Positions 52,156 to 60,511 of a stretch of DNA of 64,000 nt are shown here, piece after piece. The position numbers were made by a program, and so were the translations under genes. The stretch is from Streptomyces sp. NBC_01214 (GTDB lineage: Bacteria; Actinomycetota; Actinomycetes; Streptomycetales; Streptomycetaceae). Location: positions 142,501-206,500 of the forward strand of contig NZ_JAPEOS010000002.1 of the NCBI RefSeq assembly GCF_026340975.1, written 5' to 3'. The notes beneath the pieces were generated by a model. It ran no database searches. It was not told the origin of the DNA and saw nothing but the letters and a program-made list of their open reading frames with translations. Position 1 is the first letter of the stretch; every line of letters starts with the position of its first letter.

Positions 52156-53424
52156 ATGACGGGGTGGCGTGTCAGGGACTACACCCAGGACGATCTCGAA
52201 TCGGTGCTCCGAGTCGACGCCGAGAGCGGCACGACCGAAGAGCCACCGCTCTTTCCGCTCTCGGACGCCGTGGCGGCCCTCCAGGCCCTCCACCCGGCGG
52301 TGGTGGCCACGGCGGACGACGTGGTGGTCGGTGCCGCGGTGAGCAGGGTGGACGGTGACCGGGCGTGGATCCTGCGCATCAGCATGGCGCCCGCCTGGCG
52401 GCACCAGGGGCTGGGCAGTGACCTGATCACGGCCTTGGAGCACCGGCTGTTCGCCGGTGGCGTCCGAACGGTCCACGCGGTCCTGCCCGACGGCGAGACC
52501 GGTGCCGCCGCCCTGTACAACTGCGGCTTCGGCGCCCGTCAGGGCCTGGTCTTCTTCGAGAAGCGCGGGCGAGTGACCCCTCAGGCGGTCAGCATGCTCG
52601 CGTCGCTGGGGGCGGAGCTGCCGCCCGGGGGACTGTGGCAGAAGGTCGCGGGCATGCACCGAGAGAAAGAGCTCATCGAGCGGCGCCTGGTCCTGCCACT
52701 GGCCCATCCCGAAATGGCCGCCCAGCACGGCGTGGAGCTGCCGCGGGCCGTGATGCTGTTCGGGCCGCCCGGAACCGGCAAGAGCACGTTCGCGCACGCC
52801 ATCGCCAGCCGCCTGCAATGGCCCTTCCTCGAACTGTTCCCCGCCCGGCTGGCCGCCGAGTACGGGCTGGCGAGCGGGCTGAACCGGCGCTTCGACGAGA
52901 TCGCCGGGCTCGACCACGTCCTGGTCTTCATCGACGAGGTCGAGGAGATCGCCGGGACCCGCAGCGGCGCGGACGCGACCGCGGTCGGCGTCGTCAACGA
53001 ACTGCTCAAGGCGATCGTCCGGTTCCGGGGCCAGGACGGGCGGCTGCTCGTCTGCGCCACGAACGACGTGACCACGCTCGACTCCGCCTTCCTGCGGCAC
53101 GGCCGTTTCGACTACGTCTTGCCGATCGGCCCCCCGGACCACCGCGCGCGGACCGCGCTGTGGGCGAGCTACCTGGACCGGGCGGGCGCGAAGGCCGACA
53201 GCGCGGCGCTGGCGGACGCCAGCGAGGGGTTCACCCCCGCCGACATCGCCCATGTGGCGCGCACCGTCTCTCAGGTCCAGTTCGAGCACACCTTCGACAC
53301 CGGGACCCGGGCCCGCCCCACCACCGAGGACTACCTGCGCACGATCGGCGAGACCAGACCCACGGTCAGCGCGGCCATGGCCCAGGAGTTCGCCCAGCAG
53401 ACCGAGAAGTTCGCCCGCATCTAG
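52156..53424 (+). CDS. GNAT acetyltransferase fused to an AAA+ ATPase
   Basis: A 422-residue two-domain protein. Residues 1-135 have a GNAT fold (WRVRDYTQDDLESVLRVDAESG; the acetyl-CoA loop APAWRHQGLGSDLITALEHRL, residues 79-98; LPDGETGAAALYNCGFGARQG). Residues about 165-420 are an AAA+ ATPase: Walker A GPPGTGKST (203-211), Walker B VFIDEVEE (257-264), sensor ATND (301-304), HGRFD near 315 as in FtsH/Cdc48-type proteins. The fusion suggests ATP-driven substrate handling coupled to acetylation. It is unusual and divergent from the SpoIIE gene; neighbours give no target. Confidence 0.85.
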   Translation: MTGWRVRDYTQDDLESVLRVDAESGTTEEPPLFPLSDAVAALQALHPAVVATADDVVVGAAVSRVDGDRAWILRISMAPAWRHQGLGSDLITALEHRLFAGGVRTVHAVLPDGETGAAALYNCGFGARQGLVFFEKRGRVTPQAVSMLASLGAELPPGGLWQKVAGMHREKELIERRLVLPLAHPEMAAQHGVELPRAVMLFGPPGTGKSTFAHAIASRLQWPFLELFPARLAAEYGLASGLNRRFDEIAGLDHVLVFIDEVEEIAGTRSGADATAVGVVNELLKAIVRFRGQDGRLLVCATNDVTTLDSAFLRHGRFDYVLPIGPPDHRARTALWASYLDRAGAKADSAALADASEGFTPADIAHVARTVSQVQFEHTFDTGTRARPTTEDYLRTIGETRPTVSAAMAQEFAQQTEKFARI

Positions 53425-53438
53425 GTGTGCTGTCCGGA

Positions 53439-53723
53439 TCAGGCCGGGCCCGTGGCCGTCTCCTCCTCCTCTGCCTCCATGTGCCGGATTCCCTCGTGGG
53501 TGAGGGTGACCATCGCCGGGGTGTTGCCGGGGTCCCAGTCGACGGTGATCAGTCCTTCGCCCGCCAGGTAGGTGCAGGCGGCGGCCAGGTCCTGTTCCGG
53601 TACGTGGAGGTCGCGCCGCAGCTGTGCTCCGGTGATGCCGAGGAGGCGGTTGCCCTCGACGGCTTCGTACAGGACCCGGAGCACCTGGTCGCGGTAGGTC
53701 TTGCGTTCGCGCAGTGTGGCCAT
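53439..53723 (-). CDS. Small winged-helix protein
   Basis: A 94-residue helix-turn-helix protein: YRDQVLRVLYEAVEGNRLLGITGAQLRRDLHVPEQDLAAACTYLAGEGLITVDW followed by a wing and an acidic tail (EAEEEETATGPA). Probably a DNA-binding regulator; its target is not visible. It is just downstream of the AAA+ gene but on the opposite strand. Confidence 0.7.
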   Translation of the reverse strand: MATLRERKTYRDQVLRVLYEAVEGNRLLGITGAQLRRDLHVPEQDLAAACTYLAGEGLITVDWDPGNTPAMVTLTHEGIRHMEAEEEETATGPA

Positions 53724-53778
53724 GACCGCGTCCTTTCGTGTGTGGGGTGGAGCGGGCTCCGGGGCCGGTCGGGGCTTC

Positions 53779-54144
53779 TCAGATCTCGTCGGAGTGTGCG
53801 CCGGTACCGGCCGGGGTCCTGCTGGCGGCCAGCCACGAGCGGGCGGGGCCGGCGGGTGTTGCCGTGTCCACGGTGAGGTGGAGGCGGGTGTTGCCGTCGA
53901 GGGCGGGGTAGCTGCGCTGTTCCGCGCCTGCGAAACAGCGGCGGAGCGCCTCCGCGACCGCTCGGGCGGCTTCGGGAGTGTGCGCGATGATCCGGACCTC
54001 GGCGTGCCCGAGCGAGGGCAGGGTCTGGGTCTCGATGTACTTCACGTAGGCCTGTTCCCTTTCGGAGTGGGTGAGAGGCCGGCGGAGCGGGGCGCCGAGG
54101 CGTCCCGCCCGCTGCCCCCGGTCGGAGGAAGGTCTGTTCCTCAC
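53779..54144 (-). CDS. Conserved hypothetical protein
   Basis: A 121-residue protein of unknown function, beginning basic (MRNRPSSDRGQRAGRLG), then LTHSEREQAYVKYIETQTLPSL and VRIIAHTPEAARAVAEALRRCF, a possible alpha/beta domain. It overlaps the upstream membrane peptide gene by 4 bp and is the last member of a three-gene operon (54907 to 53779). No known family is recognised. Confidence 0.6.
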   Translation of the reverse strand: MRNRPSSDRGQRAGRLGAPLRRPLTHSEREQAYVKYIETQTLPSLGHAEVRIIAHTPEAARAVAEALRRCFAGAEQRSYPALDGNTRLHLTVDTATPAGPARSWLAASRTPAGTGAHSDEI

Positions 54145-54338
54145 CGGTCGGCACCCGTGTGGTGGGCTCGACGACCGGTGTCGTCCGGCAGGCCGGGAGG
54201 CCTCGGCAGGGGGTCACTGAAGCGGTGGGCCTCGATCCGCGCGTCGTGCTGGGCGTTCAGCAGGTGGATCCAGCGCATTCCGATGCCGATCATGAGGATG
54301 ATCACTGCGATGAGGACGATGGTCTCCACGGAGCTCAC
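54141..54338 (-). CDS. Small single-pass membrane protein
   Basis: A 65-residue protein with one N-terminal transmembrane helix (VETIVLIAVIILMIGIGMRW) and a polar tail. It overlaps genes on both sides by 4 bp (ATGA-type), showing translational coupling within the three-gene operon. No family recognised. Confidence 0.65.
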   Translation of the reverse strand: MSSVETIVLIAVIILMIGIGMRWIHLLNAQHDARIEAHRFSDPLPRPPGLPDDTGRRAHHTGADR

Positions 54339-54907
54339 CTCCAGCCGTTTCCGGACAGCGGCAGGGCGCTTCGTCCCATCGGCTCCCCGAAGGGGGACAT
54401 GCAGGCCCCGCCTTCGCCCTCCCAGGTGGCTTCCCGGCGGCGGGCGTCGCGGATGCCGCGCCCGATGACGGTTTCGTTGGCCATCAGGACGTCTGCGGCC
54501 AGGATGCTGCCCGGGATCGCGGCGGCGGCCATCAGCCGGGCCGCGGCCGCGGGCTCGGTCTCGGGCGGGATCACCAGGAGGTCCCAGCGGCCGACGGTGT
54601 AGGAGAGCAGGATCAGCTTGTCGGGGTCCTGTTCGGTGAACCAGCCCACGTGCAGCACGTGCCCGGCCACGGCAACCGTGCGCGGGACGACCGGCCAGCG
54701 GCTGGGATTCACGCTGACGCGCGTGATGCGCCCCCAGGTCTCGTCCAGAGCGGCGGCGAGAGCGGGGAGCTCGGCTTCGAGGTCACGTGAGTACGGCCAC
54801 CAGGCACCGTCCAGCTGACCTGCGAGGGTGGTCTTCGGGGTGAGGGACAGGCGGGCCGGGCGCAGGACAACAGCGGGCTGCGCAGCGCGGTCGAGGGTCG
54901 TGGTCAT
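54335..54907 (-). CDS. DUF5994 family protein
   Basis: A 190-residue protein with the DUF5994 pattern: LSLTPKTTLAGQLDGAWWPYSRDLEAELPAL, then RITRVSVNPSRWPVVPR and LLSYTVGRWDLLVIPPETEP. A longer C-terminal extension (RREATWEGEGGACMSP) is extra relative to the paralogue at 55225. Function unknown; the family is actinobacterial. First gene of the operon toward 53779. ATG start. Confidence 0.85.
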   Translation of the reverse strand: MTTTLDRAAQPAVVLRPARLSLTPKTTLAGQLDGAWWPYSRDLEAELPALAAALDETWGRITRVSVNPSRWPVVPRTVAVAGHVLHVGWFTEQDPDKLILLSYTVGRWDLLVIPPETEPAAAARLMAAAAIPGSILAADVLMANETVIGRGIRDARRREATWEGEGGACMSPFGEPMGRSALPLSGNGWR

Positions 54908-54922
54908 GTCGCGGACCCGTCC

Positions 54923-54946
54923 CCGGACCGTTCGCTAACGGTCCGG
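54923..54946. promoter_or_regulatory. Inverted repeat in the DUF5994 divergent promoter
   Basis: CCGGACCGT-TCGCTA-ACGGTCCGG, perfect 9-bp arms, 16 bp upstream of the minus-strand DUF5994 start. It lies in the 317-bp gap between the two divergent DUF5994 genes, which otherwise shows no ORF. It could be an operator for a regulator shared by both. Confidence 0.6.
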
Positions 54947-55224
54947 TGCAGTGATCGCCGGAAACGACGTCCGCGTGGGAGCGGGTGTGCGAAATACTCC
55001 CGGTCCCTTCACCGTACTCCGGTGAGCGATCCAGGAAGCCGCTTCTGACCAGGTATTTTCCGGCGCAGACGGCGAGAGCGGCGCAGTCGGTTTCCCCTCG
55101 CCGCACCGTGCGGGTGGGCGGAGTACCGTGAAACGACGGAGACGTTCCCCAGCTCAACAGCCCTTTCGACGCCGTTGCCGGCCGTCGAACGGGTGCCGCC
55201 GCAAGCGAGACAGGCGGAATCACC

Positions 55225-55722
55225 ATGGCCGCATCCGACACCCCCGCTCCTTTGAAGCTCCTCCCGGACGCGATCCACCAAGCGGTCAAGCCGGGCGCCG
55301 CCCTGCTCCGGCTGGAAACCACACAGTCCCGCCAAGGGCTCCTGGACGGCGCCTGGTGGCCGCGCTCCAGGGACGTCACGATCGAGCTGCCCGCACTGAT
55401 CACGGCGCTGACCGCGCACCTCGGGCCCATCACGCGGGTTGGCCTGGACACCTCCGCCTGGCAGGACGTCCCGACCCGTCTGGTCATCGACGGCCGGGTC
55501 GTGCACCTCGACGCCGACCCCGTCGGCGACGACACGGTCCTCGTCACTCGCGGCCACAACGACCACTTCGCCCTGCTGGTGGTCCCCCCGGACACCACCG
55601 CCGACGCCGCCCGCGAAGCGATGGCCCGCGCCGTCCGCGCCGACAACATCACGCAGGCCACTCAGATCCTCATCGCCACCACACCCGAACCTGAGGACGG
55701 CGCCGCCGAGGCGGCGGGCTGA
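55225..55722 (+). CDS. DUF5994 family protein, divergent paralogue
   Basis: A 165-residue protein with the same signature as the divergent gene: SRQGLLDGAWWPRSRDVTIELPALITAL, ITRVGLDTSAWQDVPTR, LLVVPPDTTADAAREAM and a C-terminal acidic tail. It starts ATG with GGCGGAATCACC upstream. Two DUF5994 genes head to head are seen in other Streptomyces. No reaction is known. Confidence 0.85.
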   Translation: MAASDTPAPLKLLPDAIHQAVKPGAALLRLETTQSRQGLLDGAWWPRSRDVTIELPALITALTAHLGPITRVGLDTSAWQDVPTRLVIDGRVVHLDADPVGDDTVLVTRGHNDHFALLVVPPDTTADAAREAMARAVRADNITQATQILIATTPEPEDGAAEAAG

Positions 55723-55755
55723 CCCGGAGTCCCGAGTGGCCGAGTGGTGCGCCGG

Positions 55756-55956
55756 TCAGAGCCCCTCGTCGTGCAGGTCCTCTTCGCGCAGCAGGTCGTC
55801 CTCGCGGCGGCGCGAGGTCTCCTTCGGGCCGGACTTCTGTCCCTTCTCGCGGGAGGACTTGCCGGGCCGGGGCTGCGCGGGGTCGCCGGGGCGATGGTGT
55901 TCCTGCGCCTCGCGCCCCTTGCCCGGCTCCTGACGCTTGTCCTGCCTACCGTCCAT
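55756..55956 (-). CDS. Small charged protein of unknown function
   Basis: A 66-residue, highly charged and probably disordered protein (DKRQEPGKGREAQEHHRPGD; SREKGQKSGPKETSRRREDD; LHDEGL end). ATG 55956 has GAGGAG 8 nt upstream, which supports expression. Proteins of this composition are common in Streptomyces near stress genes. No domain is recognised. Confidence 0.55.
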   Translation of the reverse strand: MDGRQDKRQEPGKGREAQEHHRPGDPAQPRPGKSSREKGQKSGPKETSRRREDDLLREEDLHDEGL

Positions 55957-56176
55957 GACGGCCACTCCTCTTGATGCGTGGGGTACGGATTCCCCCTCCG
56001 TTCACGCTGACACGCGCCGCGACGGTCCGCATCACGTCGACCGCGAAGCGAGGCACGCGGATGACGCCCCGCTCCAGTGTGGCGGCGTCGGAAGGCGGGC
56101 CACCCCTTTAAGGGCCGAGGCTTGACGGGTTCGCGACGAGTATCCGGCCCAGCAAGGTGCCGGAGGAATCGCAAGG

Positions 56177-56641
56177 TCACACCGAAAGTTCCGCCTGCTG
56201 CCAGGTCCGCTTAAGGACGTCTTGGTGGTCGCCGCTGTGGCCGTGCTGCTGGGTGCATACCAATCGATCGATGAACGTCGCGTCGGTCTCGGGCTGACCA
56301 TCGACCCTGCCTCCAGTCAGAGGATCGCGGCCGGGGCGGCGCTCGAGACATTGGGACCCGGCCAGGCCGGTAAGGGCTGCGCGGAGCGCACTGGGCCCGT
56401 CGTCGGTGGGCTGACTGACGATCTTTTTCATCTGCTCGGGGATGATCTCTCGGAGCGCCTTCAGTGCAGCCTGCGGGTCGCGGGATTGCTGACAGATGGC
56501 GGTCAGATCCTCAACCATCTTCTCGATGACCAACTCGCCGATCGGTGTGATCTCGCCGTCTTGGGTGACGAGGGCGTCCGGAGGGAGCGCATCGAGGTCG
56601 ATGCCGGTGCTGGTCATCCGGTGATCGTTCTTCAGGTTCAC
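56177..56641 (-). CDS. Hypothetical protein
   Basis: A protein of up to 154 residues. The first half is acidic and helical (DGEITPIGELVIEKMVEDLTAICQ; KALREIIPEQMKKIVSQ) and the C-terminal part is Gln/His-rich. A promoter-like pair TTACCC-16-TATTTT ends 6 bp before GTG 56641, so a leaderless start there is possible; ATG 56617 is the alternative. No family recognised; the coding potential looks real. Confidence 0.5.
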   Translation of the reverse strand: MNLKNDHRMTSTGIDLDALPPDALVTQDGEITPIGELVIEKMVEDLTAICQQSRDPQAALKALREIIPEQMKKIVSQPTDDGPSALRAALTGLAGSQCLERRPGRDPLTGGRVDGQPETDATFIDRLVCTQQHGHSGDHQDVLKRTWQQAELSV

Positions 56642-56917
56642 GCTCCGAAAATAGGGCCACGGCAGGGTCGGGTAAGGCTTGCGTCACCCGTTCGGCCAGG
56701 AGCGCGTAAGGGCGCTGGAGTCGTGCGGGGTGCCCGGCGTTCTTTTTGGGTGCAACGAGGCCGCCCAACTATCGGGAGAGTCGATCACTCAGCCGGTGGG
56801 ATCCCAAGGCCACCCGCGATGAGCGTTGCGAACCTGCGTGAGTCGGTCCGCGTCGATCTCGCCGGAATCAACGACCTCTGCAGGCCAACATCACATCGGG
56901 CCAGGTACGTTGCCCCT

Positions 56918-57235
56918 ATGGCTGACTTCTTGATCGTGATCACGACCGTGGACAATCAGGACGCCGCGCGGAAGCTGTCGCGCTCGGCGGTGGAGGCGAA
57001 TCTGGCCGCTTCCGGGCAGGTGACCGGGCCTATCGAGACAACGTACCGGCACCTTGGAGAGGTCTCCGAAGGCACCGAGTTCCAGGTGACCTTCCGTACG
57101 GTCGGTGACCGGCGCGAAGCGTTGGAGAAGCACCTGGTGGACAACCACCCCTACGACTCGCCTGAGGTCATCGCGTTCACCATCGACGCCGGCCGCGCCG
57201 AGTACCTGGACTGGATCGCCCGGGCCACCCGCTAG
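56918..57235 (+). CDS. cutA: Divalent-cation tolerance protein CutA
   Basis: A 105-residue trimeric CutA1-type protein: FLIVITTVDNQDAARKLSRSAVEANLAASGQVTGP, TYRHLGEVSEGTEFQVTFRT, HPYDSPEVIAFTIDAGRAEYLDWI. The Cys seen in many CutA proteins (C in AACVN) is absent. CutA is linked to copper tolerance in E. coli but its role is still unsettled. ATG start without a clear Shine-Dalgarno. Tail to tail with the XRE-TPR gene, overlapping 4 bp. Confidence 0.9.
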   Translation: MADFLIVITTVDNQDAARKLSRSAVEANLAASGQVTGPIETTYRHLGEVSEGTEFQVTFRTVGDRREALEKHLVDNHPYDSPEVIAFTIDAGRAEYLDWIARATR

Positions 57236-58509
57236 CTCTTTGCGCGTTCCAGCAGCGCGCCGACCGGGGCGAGCGATCGGTGAGGCTCCAGCCGCTTGAC
57301 CATCAGGCGGGCCCGCCCCATCGGTCTGATCGACGCCAGTCCTTCGGAGAGGTCGAGCACCCGGGCCGTGATCGTGGTCGCGTGCTCGATCTCGCCGGCG
57401 TCCAGGTAGGCCGCCGCCAGCCACGACAGGTACAGCGCCTTGTCGCGGGACCGGGAGTCGTCGTACCGGCCCAGGGCGTCCTCCAGTGCCGGGATTGCCC
57501 GCAGTGGGCGGTGCAGTTCCGACCAGCACCTGCCCGTCATGATCGCGATCTCGTCGCGGTCCACCCAGTAGGCCCAGTCGGGGCCAGGCTCGTCGCCGGG
57601 CTCGTGGATCGCTTCCTCGGCGAGGCCCAGGGCGTAGTCCGCTTCCCTGGCGTTCCCCGAAGTCGCGTGCTGCCACGCCAGCCGGTCCGCCAGCAGTGCC
57701 CGCACCACAGGCGCCGTCCCCGAGCTGAGCGCCTCGTACGCGGCTGTGGCGAACCGGATCCCGGAGCCGCCGCCCACGGTCCATTCCAGGTACGCCAGGA
57801 AGGCCAGCGAGTTGCCCTCCAGGGCGCTGTCCTCGGCCGCGCGTGACGCGGCCAAGGCGGTCATGTAGTGCCCGCGGGCCTCCTCGTACCGGCCCGCGTC
57901 GTACGCCGCCCAGCCGGCGAGTTGGGCCTGTTCGGCGATAATTCCGCGCAGCCCGCGGCCGGTCGCCTCGCTGTAGACCCCTTCGTCGGCCAGCAGGGTC
58001 GTGGTCTCCAGCTCCCGGACGTACATCTGGTAGGTGTCGCCGCCTCCCACGAAGTCGTCCAGGCGCCGGAGTCGGGCGGTGCGCTGGCTCAACTGCCTTG
58101 GAACACCCGCTCCGATCCTCCGTCCTGACGAGAGCAGGGAAGAGGGTTGTATGACTGCGATCCCGGCGCCGGCCGAGGCCGTCATGAATCCGCGGCGGTC
58201 GAACACTTCGTTCTCCTGGTCGGTCTGGTCTTTCTGCTCCTGTCGGCGAAGGCGCCGTGCGAGAGCGACGGCCCGGCGCAGTTCCTCCTCGGGTACGCCG
58301 AACTCCGCAGCCAGCAGCGCCCGCGAAGCCGGGTCCGGCAGCCGCTCGTGGGTCTCCCACCTGGACACCGCACCCTGTTCCAGCGGGTACCCCCGTCGTG
58401 CGGAGAGATCGGCCGCGAGCCCCTCTTGCGTGCGCCCGCCGGCCATACGCAGGCGCCGCAGCAACGGCCCGATCGGTTCCACGCCGTCGCCCTCGTTCGT
58501 GGTCATCAT
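57232..58509 (-). CDS. XRE-type regulator with TPR-like domain
   Basis: A 425-residue regulator. N-terminal Cro/C1 helix-turn-helix at about 15-75 (IGPLLRRLRMAGGRTQEGLAADLSARRG; LEQGAVSRWETHERLPDPASR). A linker contains FDRRGFMTASAGAGIAVIQ, then helical TPR-like repeats (GWAAYDAGRYEEARGHYMTALAA; ALGLAEEAIHEPGDEP; ALYLSWLAAAYLDAGEIEHATTIT). In Firmicutes such HTH-TPR proteins read peptide signals; in Streptomyces they often adjoin small-peptide genes. The peptide cluster starts 240 bp beyond its start on the opposite strand, so it may be its regulator. ATG 58509 fits GAGG spacing; 58515 is possible. Confidence 0.88.
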   Translation of the reverse strand: MMTTNEGDGVEPIGPLLRRLRMAGGRTQEGLAADLSARRGYPLEQGAVSRWETHERLPDPASRALLAAEFGVPEEELRRAVALARRLRRQEQKDQTDQENEVFDRRGFMTASAGAGIAVIQPSSLLSSGRRIGAGVPRQLSQRTARLRRLDDFVGGGDTYQMYVRELETTTLLADEGVYSEATGRGLRGIIAEQAQLAGWAAYDAGRYEEARGHYMTALAASRAAEDSALEGNSLAFLAYLEWTVGGGSGIRFATAAYEALSSGTAPVVRALLADRLAWQHATSGNAREADYALGLAEEAIHEPGDEPGPDWAYWVDRDEIAIMTGRCWSELHRPLRAIPALEDALGRYDDSRSRDKALYLSWLAAAYLDAGEIEHATTITARVLDLSEGLASIRPMGRARLMVKRLEPHRSLAPVGALLERAKS

Positions 58510-58752
58510 CGCCATCCCTCGACCGTTCGCAGAGCCCGGATCCCAGCGCGGCCATAAAACCTGGCCATGTCCCCGGAATGGCCATGCCTTCTGGCCCATC
58601 CGTCCAAACGCGTACGGCAGTTGACTGGTCACAGCCGCCCGGGAAGGGCGGCCTCCCCCTCGCAGCGGGCCGCAAGGCCGTACCCCATGTCGCACCTGCG
58701 GCCCGCTGCGTCCCCCGGAGCGAAGAGCCAGCCCAAGCCCAAGGAGAGAGCC

Positions 58753-58980
58753 GTGGCCCCTCAGATCCGTCCGCGCCAGCGTCAGACCGTGCCCGGCTGG
58801 GTCAGCGAAGGAACGCCGATCTTCGACCCGCTGGAGAACCGGCGGGGCATCGTCCAGTTCATTGGCGAGTACGAAGACGCGGCGAGCCGGGTCTCGTACG
58901 CGAACGCGGTCTTCGCCCGGCCCGAGGGCGGCGGAGTGGAGTGGGTGGTCAAGGATCCCTCCAGCTTGGAGCGCGGCTGA
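58753..58980 (+). CDS. Small conserved hypothetical protein
   Basis: A 75-residue protein with basic N-terminus (MAPQIRPRQRQTVPGWVSEG) then TPIFDPLENRRGIVQFIGEYEDAASR and VFARPEGGGVEWVVKDPSSL, perhaps a small beta-barrel. GTG start with AAGGAGAG just upstream. First gene of the unit that contains the 43-residue peptide, cupin, reductase, kinase and NUDIX genes. No family recognised. Confidence 0.65.
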   Translation: MAPQIRPRQRQTVPGWVSEGTPIFDPLENRRGIVQFIGEYEDAASRVSYANAVFARPEGGGVEWVVKDPSSLERG

Positions 58981-59090
58981 ACCGCAGGGCCCCGTGGGGC
59001 TGGCGTCAGCGGCTCGCCGTTCTCCTCTACATCGTGGCCGTCAGCGCTGTGGTGGTCGCCTTGGCCGTCGCCGGCGATCCCGGCCGCTGA
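58977..59090 (+). CDS. Possible small membrane peptide
   Basis: A frame encodes about 37 residues with one hydrophobic helix (RLAVLLYIVAVSAVVVALAV) between a basic N-terminus (NRRAPWGWRQ) and DPGR. The only coupled start is CTG, in a CTGA overlap with the previous stop; a GTG 12 codons upstream in the same frame is possible. Real translation is uncertain. Confidence 0.35.
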   Translation: MNRRAPWGWRQRLAVLLYIVAVSAVVVALAVAGDPGR

Positions 59091-59175
59091 CCCTGCGGAT
59101 CCCCGCCCGGCACTACCCCCAGATTTCCCGCAGGAACCCCTGAGGGACACACCAAGCATCAGGAAGGAGTACGAG

Positions 59176-59307
59176 ATGAACGAGAACGCTCCCACCGAGC
59201 AGGCCAGCGGTCTGCTGATCGGTGTCCGCCGGATCAAGGCGGCGCGGTCGCGCGCCGAAGAGGCTTCGGACAACACCGGTGGCAAGTCGGACATGAACGA
59301 CACCTGA
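59176..59307 (+). CDS. 43-residue peptide, candidate RiPP precursor
   Basis: A short ORF with a strong AAGGAG 8-9 nt before ATG 59176. It begins MNENAPTEQASGLLIG and continues VRRIKAARSRAEEAS, with a C-terminal DNTGGKSDMNDT. The amphipathic, Arg-rich middle and a Gly-Gly at 35-36 resemble a leader-type peptide; a cut after GG would leave a seven-residue tail KSDMNDT. No Cys. A ribosomal-oxygenase-like cupin starts 19 bp after its stop. It could also be a regulatory peptide. Confidence 0.7.
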   Translation: MNENAPTEQASGLLIGVRRIKAARSRAEEASDNTGGKSDMNDT

Positions 59308-59326
59308 TCGACCGAGGAGACCCACG

Positions 59327-60511
59327 GTGATTGATTCCGCATCGTGGGCGCAGCGTCTGGGCGGGGACACGTTCCTCGCCCAGACGTGTTTCCGCGCCCA
59401 CACAGTGATCCGCTCAGATGGCGCCCCCATCCCTACGCTGCTGACCTGGGACGACCTCAACGAGATCATCGCCGCGCACCGGCTGGAGCCGCCCCGTATG
59501 CGGCTCTCCCGCGCCGGCGAGGCCGTGCCCGCCACGGCGTACTCCGTCCTGCGCACGAACCGGCGCGGGGTGTCCTGGTACCAGCCCCAGCCCGCCGAGT
59601 TCCACGCGCGCCTCGCCGAGGGCGCGTCCCTCGTCATCGACGCGATCGACCAGATCCACCCACCCGTCCGGGAAGCCGCCGCCGGACTCGAACGGTTCTT
59701 CCGGACCCCCGTCCAGGTCAACGCGTACGCCTCCTGGACAGCCGAAGAGGGCTTCGGCACCCACTGGGACGACCACGACGTCGTGGTCCTCCAACTCGAT
59801 GGCTCCAAGCGGTGGAAGGTCTACGGCTCCACCCGCCAGGCCCCCGCATGGCGCGACGTCGAGGCCCCCGAGGCCCCGACGGGCGAGCCGATCGCGGACA
59901 TCGTCCTGACGGCCGGCGACCTGCTCTATCTTCCGCGCGGCTGGTGGCATGCGGTGAGCGCAGATCAGGGCACCGCATCGCTCCACCTCACGTTCGGGCT
60001 GGCCACGCAGACCGGTGCCGAGTTCCTCGGATGGCTGTGCGACTACCTACGGACCAGCGCCACCGTCCGCTCCGACGTCCCCCGCTTCAGCACCCCCGAG
60101 GAGCGGGCGGACTACCTGGGTACCGTCCGCAAGGAGGTGTTGGCCGCTCTGGAGGACCCGGCAGTTCTGGACAGGTGGGAGAGGTCGCTGGACACCACGC
60201 ACCCGGGTCAGCCGCGCCTTTCCCTGCCGCACCTGGCGGCCGTTCCTCCCGAGTCGGGGATCACCGTCCAGGTCACTGTGCCCCGCGCCCGGGTGGACCA
60301 AGACGCCGAGACGGTGACGTTCTCCGGCGCCGGGCGCGAGTGGGCCTTCGCGCTGCCCGCCGGACCGTTGCTTCGCCGCCTGGCCGGCGGCCAGCCGGTC
60401 ACGCTCGGGGACCTCGCCGCCGAATCCGGCCTCACCGTTGGCCAGAGCGCCGAGGTCGTCTCGGCCCTGGTCGGCGGACAGGCCGCCGCCGTCATCGGGG
60501 CGACCAGGTGA
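59327..60511 (+). CDS. JmjC/cupin oxygenase (ribosomal-oxygenase-like)
   Basis: A 394-residue Fe(II)/2-oxoglutarate oxygenase. N-terminal helices, then the cupin core with HxD motif GTHWDDHDVVVLQLDGSKRW (His146, Asp148) and distal His208 in YLPRGWWHAV. A C-terminal winged-helix region follows (LLRRLAGGQPVTLGDLAAESGLT). Matches the bacterial YcfD/human NO66-MINA53 group that hydroxylates Arg or His in ribosomal proteins. In this setting it may instead hydroxylate the small peptide. GTG start with GAGGAG 8 nt upstream. GTGA overlap with the reductase. Confidence 0.85.
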   Translation: MIDSASWAQRLGGDTFLAQTCFRAHTVIRSDGAPIPTLLTWDDLNEIIAAHRLEPPRMRLSRAGEAVPATAYSVLRTNRRGVSWYQPQPAEFHARLAEGASLVIDAIDQIHPPVREAAAGLERFFRTPVQVNAYASWTAEEGFGTHWDDHDVVVLQLDGSKRWKVYGSTRQAPAWRDVEAPEAPTGEPIADIVLTAGDLLYLPRGWWHAVSADQGTASLHLTFGLATQTGAEFLGWLCDYLRTSATVRSDVPRFSTPEERADYLGTVRKEVLAALEDPAVLDRWERSLDTTHPGQPRLSLPHLAAVPPESGITVQVTVPRARVDQDAETVTFSGAGREWAFALPAGPLLRRLAGGQPVTLGDLAAESGLTVGQSAEVVSALVGGQAAAVIGATR

